Shown: in pieces, positions 22,810-31,870 of the stretch
Numbering within the stretch: position 1 is the stretch's first letter
Layout of the letters: every line of letters starts with the position of its first letter
Source: Streptomyces sp. GESEQ-35
GTDB lineage: Bacteria > Actinomycetota > Actinomycetes > Streptomycetales > Streptomycetaceae
Direction: 5' to 3'
NCBI RefSeq assembly: GCF_017948485.1
Contig: NZ_JAFFSX010000007.1
Span: forward strand, 248,001-312,000
Length of the DNA stretch: 64,000 nt
Program-made: the position numbers and the translations under genes
The notes under the pieces: model-generated
The model's database searches: none
Seen by the model: only the letters and a program-made list of their open reading frames with translations
What the model was told of the DNA's origin: nothing

Positions 22810-25800
22810 ATGACGGCGCCGGGGCGCAGGAGCAGTACCTTCACGCGGCTGCTGCGGCACGGTTTCACCGATCCCTCGGCCGCCGAGCGGCTTCTGGACA
22901 GCGTGGAGCTCGCGCCCATGCGGAGCGACCCGGTGCTGCTGGAGGCGCTGGGCGCGACCGCCGACCCGGATCTCGCGCTGCACGGTCTGGTACGGCTGCT
23001 GGAGGTGCAGCCCGGCCCCCTGGCACAGCGCGAACTGCTCGACACGGTGATAGCGGCGAAGCCGCTGCGCGACCGGCTGCTCGGCGTGCTCGGGGCCTCC
23101 GCCGCGCTCGCCGACCATCTCGCCCGGCACCCCAAGGACTGGCAGGCGCTGGTCACGTACGAGCCGCGCGACCTCCACCCCGGTGTGGCGGAGTTCGAGC
23201 GCGGTCTCGCCGAGGCCACCGACCCGGTCTCCCTCCGCGTCGCCTACCGGCGCTGTCTGCTGTCGATCGCCGCCCGTGACGTGTGCGGCACCACCGATCT
23301 CGCCGAGACCGCCGCCGAACTCGCCGACCTGGCCACCGCGACCCTGCGCGCGGCCCTCGCCCTCGCCCGCACCGCCACGCCCGAAGATGCCGCGCTGTGC
23401 CGGCTCGCCGTGATCGCGATGGGCAAGTGCGGCGGCCACGAGCTGAACTACGTGTCCGACGTCGACGTGATCTTCGTGGGTGAGGCCGTCGACGGCGCGG
23501 ACGAGACCAAGGCACTGCGCTCCGCCACCAGGCTCGCCTCGCACATGATGAGGATCTGCTCCGAGACCACCGTCGAGGGCTCGATCTGGCCCGTGGACGC
23601 CAATCTGCGGCCCGAGGGCAGAAACGGTCCGCTGGTGCGCACGCTCAGCAGCCACCTCGCCTACTACCAGCGCTGGGCGAAGACCTGGGAGTTCCAGGCG
23701 CTGCTCAAGGCCCGCCCGGTGGCCGGCGACATCCAGCTCGGCGAGGAGTACGTCGCCGCCCTCGAACCCCTCGTCTGGAAGGCCGCCGAGCGCGAGAACT
23801 TCGTCCCCGACGTCCAGAAGATGCGCCGCCGGGTCGTCGAGAACATCCCGGTCGCCGAGGTCGAGCGGGAACTGAAGCTCGGCCCGGGCGGCCTCCGGGA
23901 CGTCGAATTCGCCGTCCAGCTGCTCCAGTTGGTGCACGGGCGCGCCGACGCCTCCCTCCGCAGCGGCACCACCCTGGACGCCCTGCAAGCCCTCGCCGCC
24001 GGCGGATACGTAGGCCGCGCCGACGCCGTCCAGCTCGACAGCGCGTACCGCTTCCTGCGCTCCATGGAGCACCGCATCCAGCTCTACCGGCTGCGCCGCA
24101 CCCACCTCGTCCCCGAGGACGAGGCCGACCGGCGCCGCATCGGCCGTTCGCTGGGCCTGCGTACCGACCCGGTGGCCGAGCTGAACCGTGAGTGGAAGCG
24201 GCACAGCAGTGTCGTACGACGGCTGCACGAGAAGCTCTTCTACCGGCCGCTGCTCGATGCCGTGGCCCAACTCGCCCCCGGCGAAGCACGGTTGAGCGCC
24301 GAGGCGGCCCGCGAACGCCTGGTCGCCCTAGGCTACGCCGACCCCGCCGCCGCCCTGCGCCACCTGGAGGCGCTGGCCTCGGGCGTCACCCGCAAGGCCG
24401 CGATCCAGCGCACCCTGCTGCCGGTGCTGCTCGGCTGGTTCGCGGACTCCGCCGACCCGGACGCGGGACTGCTCAACTTCCGCAAGGTGTCGGACGCGTT
24501 GGGCAAGACGCCCTGGTATCTGCGGCTGCTGCGCGACGAGGGCGCGGCGGCGGAGAACCTCGCCCGCGTCCTGTCGGCCGGCCGCCTCGCCCCCGACCTC
24601 CTGATGCGCGCACCGGAAGCCGTGGCGCTGCTCGGCGACGGAGACGGTACCGGCGGCGGCCTCGCCCCTCGCTCCCACGCCCACCTGAACCAGGAGATCC
24701 TCGCCGCCGTCCGCCGCGCCGACGGAGCCGCCCAGGCGGTCGCGGCCGCCCGCGGAGTCCGCCGCCGCGAGCTGTTCCGTACGGCGGCCGCCGACATCGT
24801 CGGCTCCTACGGCACCGAGACCCAGCCCGCCGAGGCCGACCAGGGTGCCCTGGTCGACCGCGTCGGCGGCGCGATCTCCGACCTGACGGCCGCCACCCTG
24901 GCCGGCACCCTGCGCGCGGTCGTCCGATGGGGGTCCGCCCGCTCGAGCGAATTCGAGAGTGGGGGAGGCTGGGGCGACGAACTGCCCACCCGGTTCACGA
25001 TCATCGGCATGGGCCGCTTCGGCGGGCACGAACTCGGCTACGGCTCCGACGCCGACGTCCTGTTCGTGCACGAGCCCCGCGACGGCGTCGACGAGCGGGC
25101 GGCCGCGGACGCCGCCAACAAGGTCGTCTCCGAGATGCGCCGGCTGCTTCAGATCCCGAGCGCAGACCCGCCGCTGCTGATCGACGCGGACCTGAGACCG
25201 GAGGGCAAGTCGGGGCCGCTCGTACGGACGTTGAAGTCGTACGAGGCCTACTACCGCCGCTGGTCCCTGGTCTGGGAGTCGCAGGCCCTGCTGCGGGCCG
25301 AAGTCGTGGCCGGTGACGAGGACCTGGGCCGCCGTTTCATCGAGCTGATCGACCCGCTCCGGTATCCGGCGGAGGGACTCGGCGACGACGCCGTCCGTGA
25401 GATCCGGCGTCTGAAGGCCCGTATGGAGTCCGAGCGGATGCCGCGCGGCGTCGACCCCAAGCTGCACACCAAGCTCGGGCCCGGCGGGCTCTCCGACGTC
25501 GAATGGACCGTCCAGCTCTTCCAGCTGCACCAGGGCTGGGCCGAGCCGGGCCTGCGCACCACCCGCACCCGCGAGGCCCTCGCCGCCGCCTGCGCCGCCG
25601 AGCTCATCTCCGGCGAGGACGCGGCGACCCTGGACGAGGCATGGGTGCTGGCGACGCGGGTGCGGAACGCCGTGATGCTCGTCCGCGGCCGCGCCGGCGA
25701 CACCTTCCCGTCCCACGGACGTGAACTGGCCGCGGTGGGACGGTACTTGGGCTACGGCCCCGGTCACGTGGGCGACATGCTCGACGCATACCGCCGTACG

Positions 25801-25848
25801 GCGCGACGGGCACGGGGCGTGGTGGAGGAGCTGTTCTACGGAGCGTGA
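22810..25848 (+). CDS. glnE: Bifunctional glutamine-synthetase adenylyltransferase/deadenylase
   Basis: 1012 aa, normal for actinobacterial GlnE. It attaches AMP to and removes AMP from glutamine synthetase I according to PII/nitrogen status. Both nucleotidyltransferase domains are intact: the N-terminal adenylyl-removing domain with GKCGGHELNYVSDVDVIF (about residue 210) and the C-terminal adenylyl-transferring domain with GRFGGHELGYGSDADVLF (about 735), each followed by the DANLRPEG or DADLRPEGKSGPLVRT segment and a helical GlnD_UR/HEPN-like region (LGPGGLRDVEF, LGPGGLSDVEW). Position near glnA2 and nadE matches S. coelicolor. Confidence 0.96.
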   Translation: MTAPGRRSSTFTRLLRHGFTDPSAAERLLDSVELAPMRSDPVLLEALGATADPDLALHGLVRLLEVQPGPLAQRELLDTVIAAKPLRDRLLGVLGASAALADHLARHPKDWQALVTYEPRDLHPGVAEFERGLAEATDPVSLRVAYRRCLLSIAARDVCGTTDLAETAAELADLATATLRAALALARTATPEDAALCRLAVIAMGKCGGHELNYVSDVDVIFVGEAVDGADETKALRSATRLASHMMRICSETTVEGSIWPVDANLRPEGRNGPLVRTLSSHLAYYQRWAKTWEFQALLKARPVAGDIQLGEEYVAALEPLVWKAAERENFVPDVQKMRRRVVENIPVAEVERELKLGPGGLRDVEFAVQLLQLVHGRADASLRSGTTLDALQALAAGGYVGRADAVQLDSAYRFLRSMEHRIQLYRLRRTHLVPEDEADRRRIGRSLGLRTDPVAELNREWKRHSSVVRRLHEKLFYRPLLDAVAQLAPGEARLSAEAARERLVALGYADPAAALRHLEALASGVTRKAAIQRTLLPVLLGWFADSADPDAGLLNFRKVSDALGKTPWYLRLLRDEGAAAENLARVLSAGRLAPDLLMRAPEAVALLGDGDGTGGGLAPRSHAHLNQEILAAVRRADGAAQAVAAARGVRRRELFRTAAADIVGSYGTETQPAEADQGALVDRVGGAISDLTAATLAGTLRAVVRWGSARSSEFESGGGWGDELPTRFTIIGMGRFGGHELGYGSDADVLFVHEPRDGVDERAAADAANKVVSEMRRLLQIPSADPPLLIDADLRPEGKSGPLVRTLKSYEAYYRRWSLVWESQALLRAEVVAGDEDLGRRFIELIDPLRYPAEGLGDDAVREIRRLKARMESERMPRGVDPKLHTKLGPGGLSDVEWTVQLFQLHQGWAEPGLRTTRTREALAAACAAELISGEDAATLDEAWVLATRVRNAVMLVRGRAGDTFPSHGRELAAVGRYLGYGPGHVGDMLDAYRRTARRARGVVEELFYGA

Positions 25849-26024
25849 CCCCTCACCGCCGGGTGGCCGCCTCGACGCAGCCGCCGCACACCTACGACGT
25901 ACGGATGGTCCCGGCGACGGCACACAGCCGAAGGGCCTGGACCCGGTGACCGCTCCTGTCCAGGTGCGACTGACGGTGACCGGCGGTCACGTCGTGTACC
26001 GGGTCAGCGGACGGACGGGTGCCG

Positions 26025-26888
26025 CTACACCTTCCCCGGCAACAACGCCCGGCCCGTCCCCCGCACGGGCACCAGCTTCGGCAGCGCGTACGGCAGTGTC
26101 CCGTACCAGAGCCGGGCCACCCCGTAGCCGAAGGCGAGGCACATCAGGCCGCCGACGGCGTCCAGCCAGAAGTGGTTGGCGGTGGCGACGATCACCACCA
26201 GCGTGGCCACCGGGTAGAGCAGACCGAGGACGCGGACCCACGGGACCGAGGCGAGCGCGAAGATCGTCAGTCCGCACCACACCGACCAGCCGATGTGCAT
26301 CGACGGCATCGCGGCGTACTGGTTGGACATGTTCTTCAGGTCGCCGGAGGCCATCGAACCCCAGGTCTGGTGGACCATCACCGTGTCGATGAAGCTCTGG
26401 CCGTTCATGAGGCGCGGCGGGGCGAGCGGATACAGGTAGTAACCGACGAGGGCCACGCCCGTCGTCGCGAAGAGCACCAGCCGGGTCGCCGCATAGCGGC
26501 CTGGATGACTGCGGAACAGCCACACCAGGACACCCAGAGTGACCACGAAGTGCAGTGTCGCGTAGTAGTAGTTCATGCCGACGATGAGCCAAGTCACCGA
26601 ATTCACCGCGTGATTGACCGACTCCTCGACAGCGATCCCGAGATTATGCTCGAGCCGCCAGAGCCAGTCGGCGTTGCGCAGAGCCTGTCCTCTTTGTTCC
26701 GGGACGGCGTTGCGGATCAGTGAGTACGTCCAGTAACTCACCGCAATCAAAAGGATCTCGAACCACAACCGGGGCCGGCGCGGAGCGCGCAGCCGACCCA
26801 GCAGACCGGGCCTCGATTCGACCGTGACAGGGTGCGGAACGGCCTCCTCGCGGCCTTCCTCGGTGGTCGTCACGGTCGTCTCACCCAT
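26025..26888 (-). CDS. PAP2 superfamily membrane phosphatase/transferase
   Basis: 287 aa with about six membrane spans. The PAP2_3-type motifs are YPLAPPRLM, the central MPSMHIGWS and ATANHFWLDAVGG, giving the catalytic His and Asp. The family includes inositolphosphotransferases and lipid phosphatases acting at the outer membrane face. The ATG at 26888 is preferred over GTG 26894. It stands alone between glnE and malR. Confidence 0.85.
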   Translation of the reverse strand: MGETTVTTTEEGREEAVPHPVTVESRPGLLGRLRAPRRPRLWFEILLIAVSYWTYSLIRNAVPEQRGQALRNADWLWRLEHNLGIAVEESVNHAVNSVTWLIVGMNYYYATLHFVVTLGVLVWLFRSHPGRYAATRLVLFATTGVALVGYYLYPLAPPRLMNGQSFIDTVMVHQTWGSMASGDLKNMSNQYAAMPSMHIGWSVWCGLTIFALASVPWVRVLGLLYPVATLVVIVATANHFWLDAVGGLMCLAFGYGVARLWYGTLPYALPKLVPVRGTGRALLPGKV

Positions 26889-27019
26889 AGGCACAGAGTC
26901 TGCCAGAAAAGCCTTGGCCCTCCGATCATCCCTCGGTCGGGTTCGGCCCGCACGTTCTACGACGACCGTACGCCCGCAATCTCCTACCAGCGCACTGCTG
27001 CGGAGGGGGGTTCTCCGCC

Positions 27020-28159
27020 TCAGGGACGATTCCGGTCCCCGGTCCGCTCACCAGGCGCCGAAGCCGTCGAACCGCGTACCACCAGTTCCGGCATGAACAC
27101 GAACTCACTGTGCGGCGCGGGCGTCCCGCCGATCTCCTCCAGCAACGTCCGCACCGCCGCCTGTCCCATCGCCGGAACCGGCTTGCGGACCGTCGTCAGG
27201 GGCGGGTCGGTGAAGGCGATCAGCGGGGAGTCGTCGAAACCCACCACCGAGATGTCCCGGGGGACTTCCAGACCGTGCTGCCGCGCCGCCCGTATCGCGC
27301 CCAGCGCCATCATGTCGCTGGCGCACACCACCGCCGTACAGCCGCGTCCGATCAGTGAGGTGGCCGCCGCCTGGCCGCCCTCCAGCGTGTAGAGGGAGTG
27401 CTGGACCAGCTCCGACTCGATCGTGTCCGTGGCCAGCCCGAGCTGGTCCTGCATCGTGCGGACGAAGCCCTCGATCTTCCGCTGGACCGGCACGAAACGC
27501 TTCGGGCCGAGCGCGAGACCGATCCGGGTGTGCCCCAGCGACACCAGATGCGTGACCGCAAGGGTCATCGCCGCGCGGTCGTCCGGCGAGATGAACGGTG
27601 CCTGCACCTTGGGGGAGAAGCCGTCCACGAGCACGAACGGCACGCCCTGAGCGCGCAACTGCTCGTAGCGCTGCATGTCGGCGGAGGTGTCCGCGTGCAG
27701 TCCGGAGACGAAGATGATCCCGGCGACGCCCCGGTCGACGAGCATCTCGGTCAGCTCGTCCTCCGTCGAACCGCCCGGGGTCTGGGTGGCCAGCACCGGC
27801 GTGTAGCCCTGACGCGTCAGGGCCTGGCCGATCACCTGGGCCAGCGCCGGGAATATCGGGTTCTCCAACTCCGGCGTGATCAGGCCCACCAGGCCCTCGC
27901 TGCGCTGCCGCAGCCGTACGGGACGCTCATAGCCGAGGACGTCCAGTGCGGCCAGCACGGACTGGCGGGTGGTGGCGGCGACGCCCGGCTTGCCGTTGAG
28001 GACGCGGCTGACGGTCGCCTCGCTCACCCCCGCCTGAGCAGCGATGTCGGCAAGCCGTGTGGTCACGGGATTGGACTGTACCGGCCGCCCCGCGCCTTGC
28101 ACACCAATCCGGCGTCCTGGGCGACCTGTTGACCGGACCGGTCGGGGCTGCTGGGTCAT
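27020..28159 (-). CDS. malR: LacI-family maltose regulon repressor MalR
   Basis: 379 aa from ATG 28159 (AGGGAGCGCG upstream). A GTG at 28066 would give the 348-aa form that begins at TTRLADIAAQAGVSEATVSR, the start of the LacI helix-turn-helix. The hinge region and sugar-binding domain follow (LVGLITPELENPIFPALAQ, PFVLVDGFSP, GFDDSPLIAFTDPPLTTV). It represses malEFG-aglA until maltodextrin appears, and in S. coelicolor and S. lividans (Reg1) it also affects amylases. The 30-residue N-terminal extension is unusual and may be an artefact of start choice. It is divergent from malE. Confidence 0.93.
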   Translation of the reverse strand: MTQQPRPVRSTGRPGRRIGVQGAGRPVQSNPVTTRLADIAAQAGVSEATVSRVLNGKPGVAATTRQSVLAALDVLGYERPVRLRQRSEGLVGLITPELENPIFPALAQVIGQALTRQGYTPVLATQTPGGSTEDELTEMLVDRGVAGIIFVSGLHADTSADMQRYEQLRAQGVPFVLVDGFSPKVQAPFISPDDRAAMTLAVTHLVSLGHTRIGLALGPKRFVPVQRKIEGFVRTMQDQLGLATDTIESELVQHSLYTLEGGQAAATSLIGRGCTAVVCASDMMALGAIRAARQHGLEVPRDISVVGFDDSPLIAFTDPPLTTVRKPVPAMGQAAVRTLLEEIGGTPAPHSEFVFMPELVVRGSTASAPGERTGDRNRP

Positions 28160-28182
28160 CGCGCTCCCTCGTGAAAGTGATG

Positions 28183-28343
28183 GCAAGAGCTTGCAGAGTC
28201 TTGCATAAGCCGCCCCAACCGCTCTACGGCCGTAAACAAGCGTCTCACGGCGGTCGCCGTCCGGTCACGTCCGGATAACTTCGGTGATCGCTTGCACTTT
28301 TTTGCAGCAAGGTCTTTCGTGACGCTTGCAACCTTGTTACGTT
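28183..28343. promoter_or_regulatory. malR-malE control region with repeated CTTGC/GCAAG half-sites
   Basis: Half-sites CTTGC or GCAAG occur at 28183, 28190, 28200, 28291, 28307 and 28325. The pair CTTGCA at 28190 and 28200 is spaced one helical turn apart near malR. The group at 28291-28329 lies just upstream of TACGTT (28338-28343), the probable malE -10. These are likely MalR operators; the same CTTGC core appears in the amylase and pullulanase promoters. Confidence 0.6.
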
Positions 28344-28445
28344 CACGTCGCCCGGCGGCGGCAACGGCGCAGTCGGCAAGTCGACAGGAACAGCGGACGG
28401 GACCGCTTCCTGAGGCCCACGGGCTTTCACCCTCAAGGAGAACTC

Positions 28446-29717
28446 ATGCGGCGTGGCATAGCGGCCACCGCGCTGGTGGCGTCCCTCGCCCTCGCGGCGA
28501 CGGCCTGCGGCGGAGACGGCGACAGTGGCGACAAGGCCGACGGCCCGGTCACCATCACCTGGTGGGACACGTCCAACGCCACCAATGAGGCGCCGACGTA
28601 CCAGGCCTTGGTCAAGGAGTTCGAGGCCGCCAACAAGGACATCAAGGTCAACTACGTCAACGTCCCCTTCGACCAGGCGCAGAACAAGTTCGACACCGCC
28701 GCCGGCGCCTCGGGCGCCCCGGACGTGCTGCGCTCCGAGGTCGGCTGGACGCCCGCCTTCGCCAAGAAGGGCTTCTTCCTTCCGCTGGACGGCACCGAGG
28801 CCCTCGCCGACGAGAGCAAGTTCCAGCCCAGCCTGATCGAGCAGGCCAAGTACGAGGGCAAGACGTACGGCGTACCGATCGTCACCGACACCCTCGCGCT
28901 CGTCTACAACAAGGAACTCTTCGAGAAGGCCGGCGTCGAGGCCCCCAAGACCTGGGACGACCTGAAGAAGGCCGCCGCCACGATCAAGGACAAGACCGGC
29001 GTCGACGGCTACTGGGGATCCACCGCCGGCTACTACGCCCAGTCGTTCCTCTACGGCGAGGGCACCGACACGGTCGACGCCGACGCCAAGAAGGTCACCG
29101 TCAACTCGGCCGAGGCCAAGAAGGCGTACGGCACCTGGCTCGGCCTCTTCGACGGCAAGGGCCTGCACAAGGCCGACACCACCGCCGACGCCTACGCCCA
29201 CATCCAGGACGCCTTCGTCAACGGCAAGGTCGCCGCGATCATCCAGGGCCCGTGGGAGATCACCAACTTCTACAAGGGCTCCGCGTTCAAGGACAAGCAG
29301 AACCTCGGCATCGCCACCGTCCCGGCCGGCTCCACCGGCAAGGCGGGCGCCCCGACCGGCGGCCACAACCTCTCCGTGTACGCCGGCTCCGACGAGGCGA
29401 AGCAGCAGGCCGCGCTGAAGTTCCTGAAGTTCATGACCTCGGCGAAGTCCCAGGAGACCACCGCCCTGAAGAACTCCACGCTGCCGACCCGCGACGACGC
29501 CTACACCGCCGAGGTCAAGGCCGACCCGGGCATCGCCGGCTACCAGGGCGTCCTCTCCGCCGCCCAGCCGCGCCCCGCGCTGCCCGAGTACAGCTCCCTC
29601 TGGGTCCCGCTGGACACCGAGCTGCCCAAGATCGCCGGCGGCAAGGAGTCCCTGGACGACGGCCTGGGCAACGCCGAGACCGCGATCGCCAAGCTGGTGC
29701 CGGACTTCAGCAAGTGA
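28446..29717 (+). CDS. malE: Maltose/maltodextrin-binding lipoprotein
   Basis: 423 aa solute-binding protein of the family-1 type with a lipobox (ALAATAC). Typical segments are ITWWDTSNATNEAPTYQALV, YGVPIVTDTLALVYNKELFEKAG and AAIIQGPWEITNFYKG. It captures maltodextrins outside the membrane and delivers them to MalFG. The ATG follows AAGGAGAACTC. It is the first gene of the malEFG-aglA operon. A stable hairpin just after its stop probably raises its level relative to the permease. Confidence 0.95.
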   Translation: MRRGIAATALVASLALAATACGGDGDSGDKADGPVTITWWDTSNATNEAPTYQALVKEFEAANKDIKVNYVNVPFDQAQNKFDTAAGASGAPDVLRSEVGWTPAFAKKGFFLPLDGTEALADESKFQPSLIEQAKYEGKTYGVPIVTDTLALVYNKELFEKAGVEAPKTWDDLKKAAATIKDKTGVDGYWGSTAGYYAQSFLYGEGTDTVDADAKKVTVNSAEAKKAYGTWLGLFDGKGLHKADTTADAYAHIQDAFVNGKVAAIIQGPWEITNFYKGSAFKDKQNLGIATVPAGSTGKAGAPTGGHNLSVYAGSDEAKQQAALKFLKFMTSAKSQETTALKNSTLPTRDDAYTAEVKADPGIAGYQGVLSAAQPRPALPEYSSLWVPLDTELPKIAGGKESLDDGLGNAETAIAKLVPDFSK

Positions 29718-29725
29718 CCCCGAGT

Positions 29726-29770
29726 GGCCGTCGGATCCGCGCCTGAAATGGGGGGACGGATCCGGCGGCC
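29726..29770 (+). terminator. malE-malF intergenic RNA hairpin
   Basis: GGCCGTCGGATCCG (29726-29739) pairs with CGGATCCGGCGGCC (29757-29770), leaving a 17-nt loop. It has no T-run and lies inside the operon, so a 3'-end-stabilising or partial terminator role for malE mRNA is more likely than a full stop. Confidence 0.6.
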
Positions 29771-29816
29771 ATCGGCCTGTGCGTCGTAACCCCCGAGCTT
29801 CCAGAAAGTGCCGAAC

Positions 29817-30767
29817 ATGACAGTCGCCGTCCAGCGCCTGAAGCACAGCTACCAGAAGTACTGGTACGCGTACGCGATGATCGCCCCGGTGGTCATCGTG
29901 CTCGGCGTCCTTGTGCTGTATCCGCTCGCGTACGGTTTCTACCTGACGCTCACGGACGCCAACAGCCTCAACACCGGTCGCACGATCGGCGTCAACGAGA
30001 TCGAGGCCACCTACAAGTTCATCGGCTTCGACAACTACGCCGACATCCTGTGGGGCGAGACCTCCTACGACCGCTTCTGGTCGCACTTCATCTGGACGGT
30101 CTTCTGGACGGCGGCCTGTGTCGCCCTGCACTACTGCGTCGGCCTCGGCCTCGCGCTGCTGCTCAACCAGAAGCTGCGCGGCCGCACCTTCTACCGGCTG
30201 ATCCTGGTCCTGCCCTGGGCCGTGCCCACCTTCGTCACGGTCTTCGGCTGGCGGTTCATGCTCGCCGACGGCGGCATCATCAACTCGGCGCTGGAGACCC
30301 TGCACCTGCCGACGCCGCTGTGGCTGGAGGACACCTTCTGGCAGCGATTCGCCGCGATCATGGTCAACACCTGGTGCGGTGTGCCGTTCATGATGGTCTC
30401 GCTGCTGGGCGGCCTTCAGTCGATCGACTCGACTCTGTACGAAGCCGCGGAGATGGACGGCGCCACCCCCTGGCAGCGCTTCCGGTACGTCACCCTGCCC
30501 GGCCTGAGGTCCGTCAGCTCCACCGTCGTACTCCTCGGCATCATCTGGACCTTCAACCAGTTCGCCATCATCTTCCTGCTGTTCGGCGACACCGCCCCGG
30601 ACGCCCAGATCCTCGTCACCTGGGCCTACTACCTCGGCTTCGGACAGCAGCCGCGCGACTTCGCGCAGTCGGCGGCCTACGGCATGCTGCTGCTGGCCAT
30701 CCTGATCGTCTTCACCTCCTTCTACCGCCGCTGGCTGAACCGCAATGACCAGCAGCTCGCGATCTGA
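29817..30767 (+). CDS. malF: Maltodextrin ABC transporter permease MalF
   Basis: 316 aa with six predicted membrane spans and the ABC permease EAA loop (EAAEMDGATPWQRFRYVTLPGL, about residues 205-226) that contacts the ATPase. ATG 29817 is chosen by similarity to known MalF starts (MTVAVQRLKHSYQ); GTG 29808 is possible. It pairs with MalG. No ATPase gene is in the operon, as expected where MsiK serves several sugar importers. Confidence 0.93.
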   Translation: MTVAVQRLKHSYQKYWYAYAMIAPVVIVLGVLVLYPLAYGFYLTLTDANSLNTGRTIGVNEIEATYKFIGFDNYADILWGETSYDRFWSHFIWTVFWTAACVALHYCVGLGLALLLNQKLRGRTFYRLILVLPWAVPTFVTVFGWRFMLADGGIINSALETLHLPTPLWLEDTFWQRFAAIMVNTWCGVPFMMVSLLGGLQSIDSTLYEAAEMDGATPWQRFRYVTLPGLRSVSSTVVLLGIIWTFNQFAIIFLLFGDTAPDAQILVTWAYYLGFGQQPRDFAQSAAYGMLLLAILIVFTSFYRRWLNRNDQQLAI

Positions 30768-30780
30768 GGCGGGAGCCCCC

Positions 30781-31689
30781 ATGAGCACTACGACCGTCAA
30801 GACGTCCGCTCCGGCGGACCAGCCCCCCTCGTCCGACGCACCCCGCAAGGCGCGCCGGCGCGGAGAGCACGGCCCGGGCGCGTCCCTCGCATCGCACGGC
30901 CTGCTGATCGTCGCGAGCCTGATCGCGCTCTTCCCGATCGCCTGGCTGGTCTTCCTCTCCCTCGGCCCGGACAAGGACGACTATCTGCACCCCGGAGGGA
31001 TCTGGGGAAAGATGACGTTCGACAACTACTCGTTCGTCCTGTCGGACACGAACTTCATCGACTGGCTGAAGAGTTCGCTCATCGTCTCGCTGGGTGCCAC
31101 CGTGATCGGTGTGCTGGTCGCCGCCACCACCGGATACGCGGTCTCCCGGATGCGCTTCCCCGGCTACCGGAAGTTCATGTGGGTGCTACTGGTCACCCAG
31201 ATGTTCCCGGTAGCCGTACTCATGGTGCCGATGTACCAGATCCTGTCGGAGCTGAAGCTCATCGACAGCTACGGTGGCCTCGTCCTCGTCTACTGCTCGA
31301 CCGCGGTGCCGTACTGCGCCTGGCTGCTCAAGGGCTACTTCGACACCATCCCGTTCGAGATCGACGAGGCCGGGCGCGTCGACGGGCTGAGCCCCTTCGG
31401 CACGTTCGCGCGGCTGATCCTGCCGCTCGCCAGGCCGGGACTGGCGGTGGCCGCGTTCTACAGCTTCATCACCGCGTTCGGCGAGGTCGCCTTTGCCTCG
31501 ACGTTCATGCTGTCCGACACGAAGTACACGCTGGCGGTTGGACTGCAGAGCTTCGTGAGTGAGCATGACGCTCAGCGGAATCTGATGGCTGCGACGGCTG
31601 TGTTGATCGCGATACCTGCGGCTGCGTTCTTCTATCTCGTGCAGAAGAACTTGGTTACCGGGCTTACTGCCGGTGGCACGAAGGGCTGA
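30781..31689 (+). CDS. malG: Maltodextrin ABC transporter permease MalG
   Basis: 302 aa, six spans, with a long charged N-terminal extension (residues 1-38) and the EAA loop EAGRVDGLSPFGTFARLILP near residue 190. The ATG at 30781 follows CGGGAGCCCCC, 13 bp after malF stops. It forms the inner-membrane channel with MalF. Confidence 0.93.
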   Translation: MSTTTVKTSAPADQPPSSDAPRKARRRGEHGPGASLASHGLLIVASLIALFPIAWLVFLSLGPDKDDYLHPGGIWGKMTFDNYSFVLSDTNFIDWLKSSLIVSLGATVIGVLVAATTGYAVSRMRFPGYRKFMWVLLVTQMFPVAVLMVPMYQILSELKLIDSYGGLVLVYCSTAVPYCAWLLKGYFDTIPFEIDEAGRVDGLSPFGTFARLILPLARPGLAVAAFYSFITAFGEVAFASTFMLSDTKYTLAVGLQSFVSEHDAQRNLMAATAVLIAIPAAAFFYLVQKNLVTGLTAGGTKG

Positions 31690-31698
31690 GTTTCAGGC

Positions 31699-31751
31699 GC
31701 GGCGCCGTCGTGGCTTGTCGCGCAGTTCCCCGCGCCCCTAAAAGACGGGCG
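31699..31751 (+). repeat. Dispersed GTCGCGCAGTTCCCCGCG repeat, copy 1
   Basis: Located just after the malG stop: a GGCGCCGTCGTGGC segment, the core GTCGCGCAGTTCCCCGCG, then CCCCTAAAAG. Other copies are at 47575, 52343 and (inverted) 52453. It lies between malG and aglA, so it is transcribed if the operon is read through. Confidence 0.75.
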
Positions 31752-31870
31752 TTGCCCTTCCCTTCCTGAAAACTCGAGGCGGCCGCGGTGGCCATCCGAC
31801 CCCGCTGTCACCGTGGCCGCCTCGTCACCAACTCCCCATGACCAGAACCCCGTTACGTACCAAGGACGCC

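Noticed and set aside
28245..30974. 909-codon minus-strand frame
   Set aside because: Antisense to malE and malF; composition of a shadow frame.
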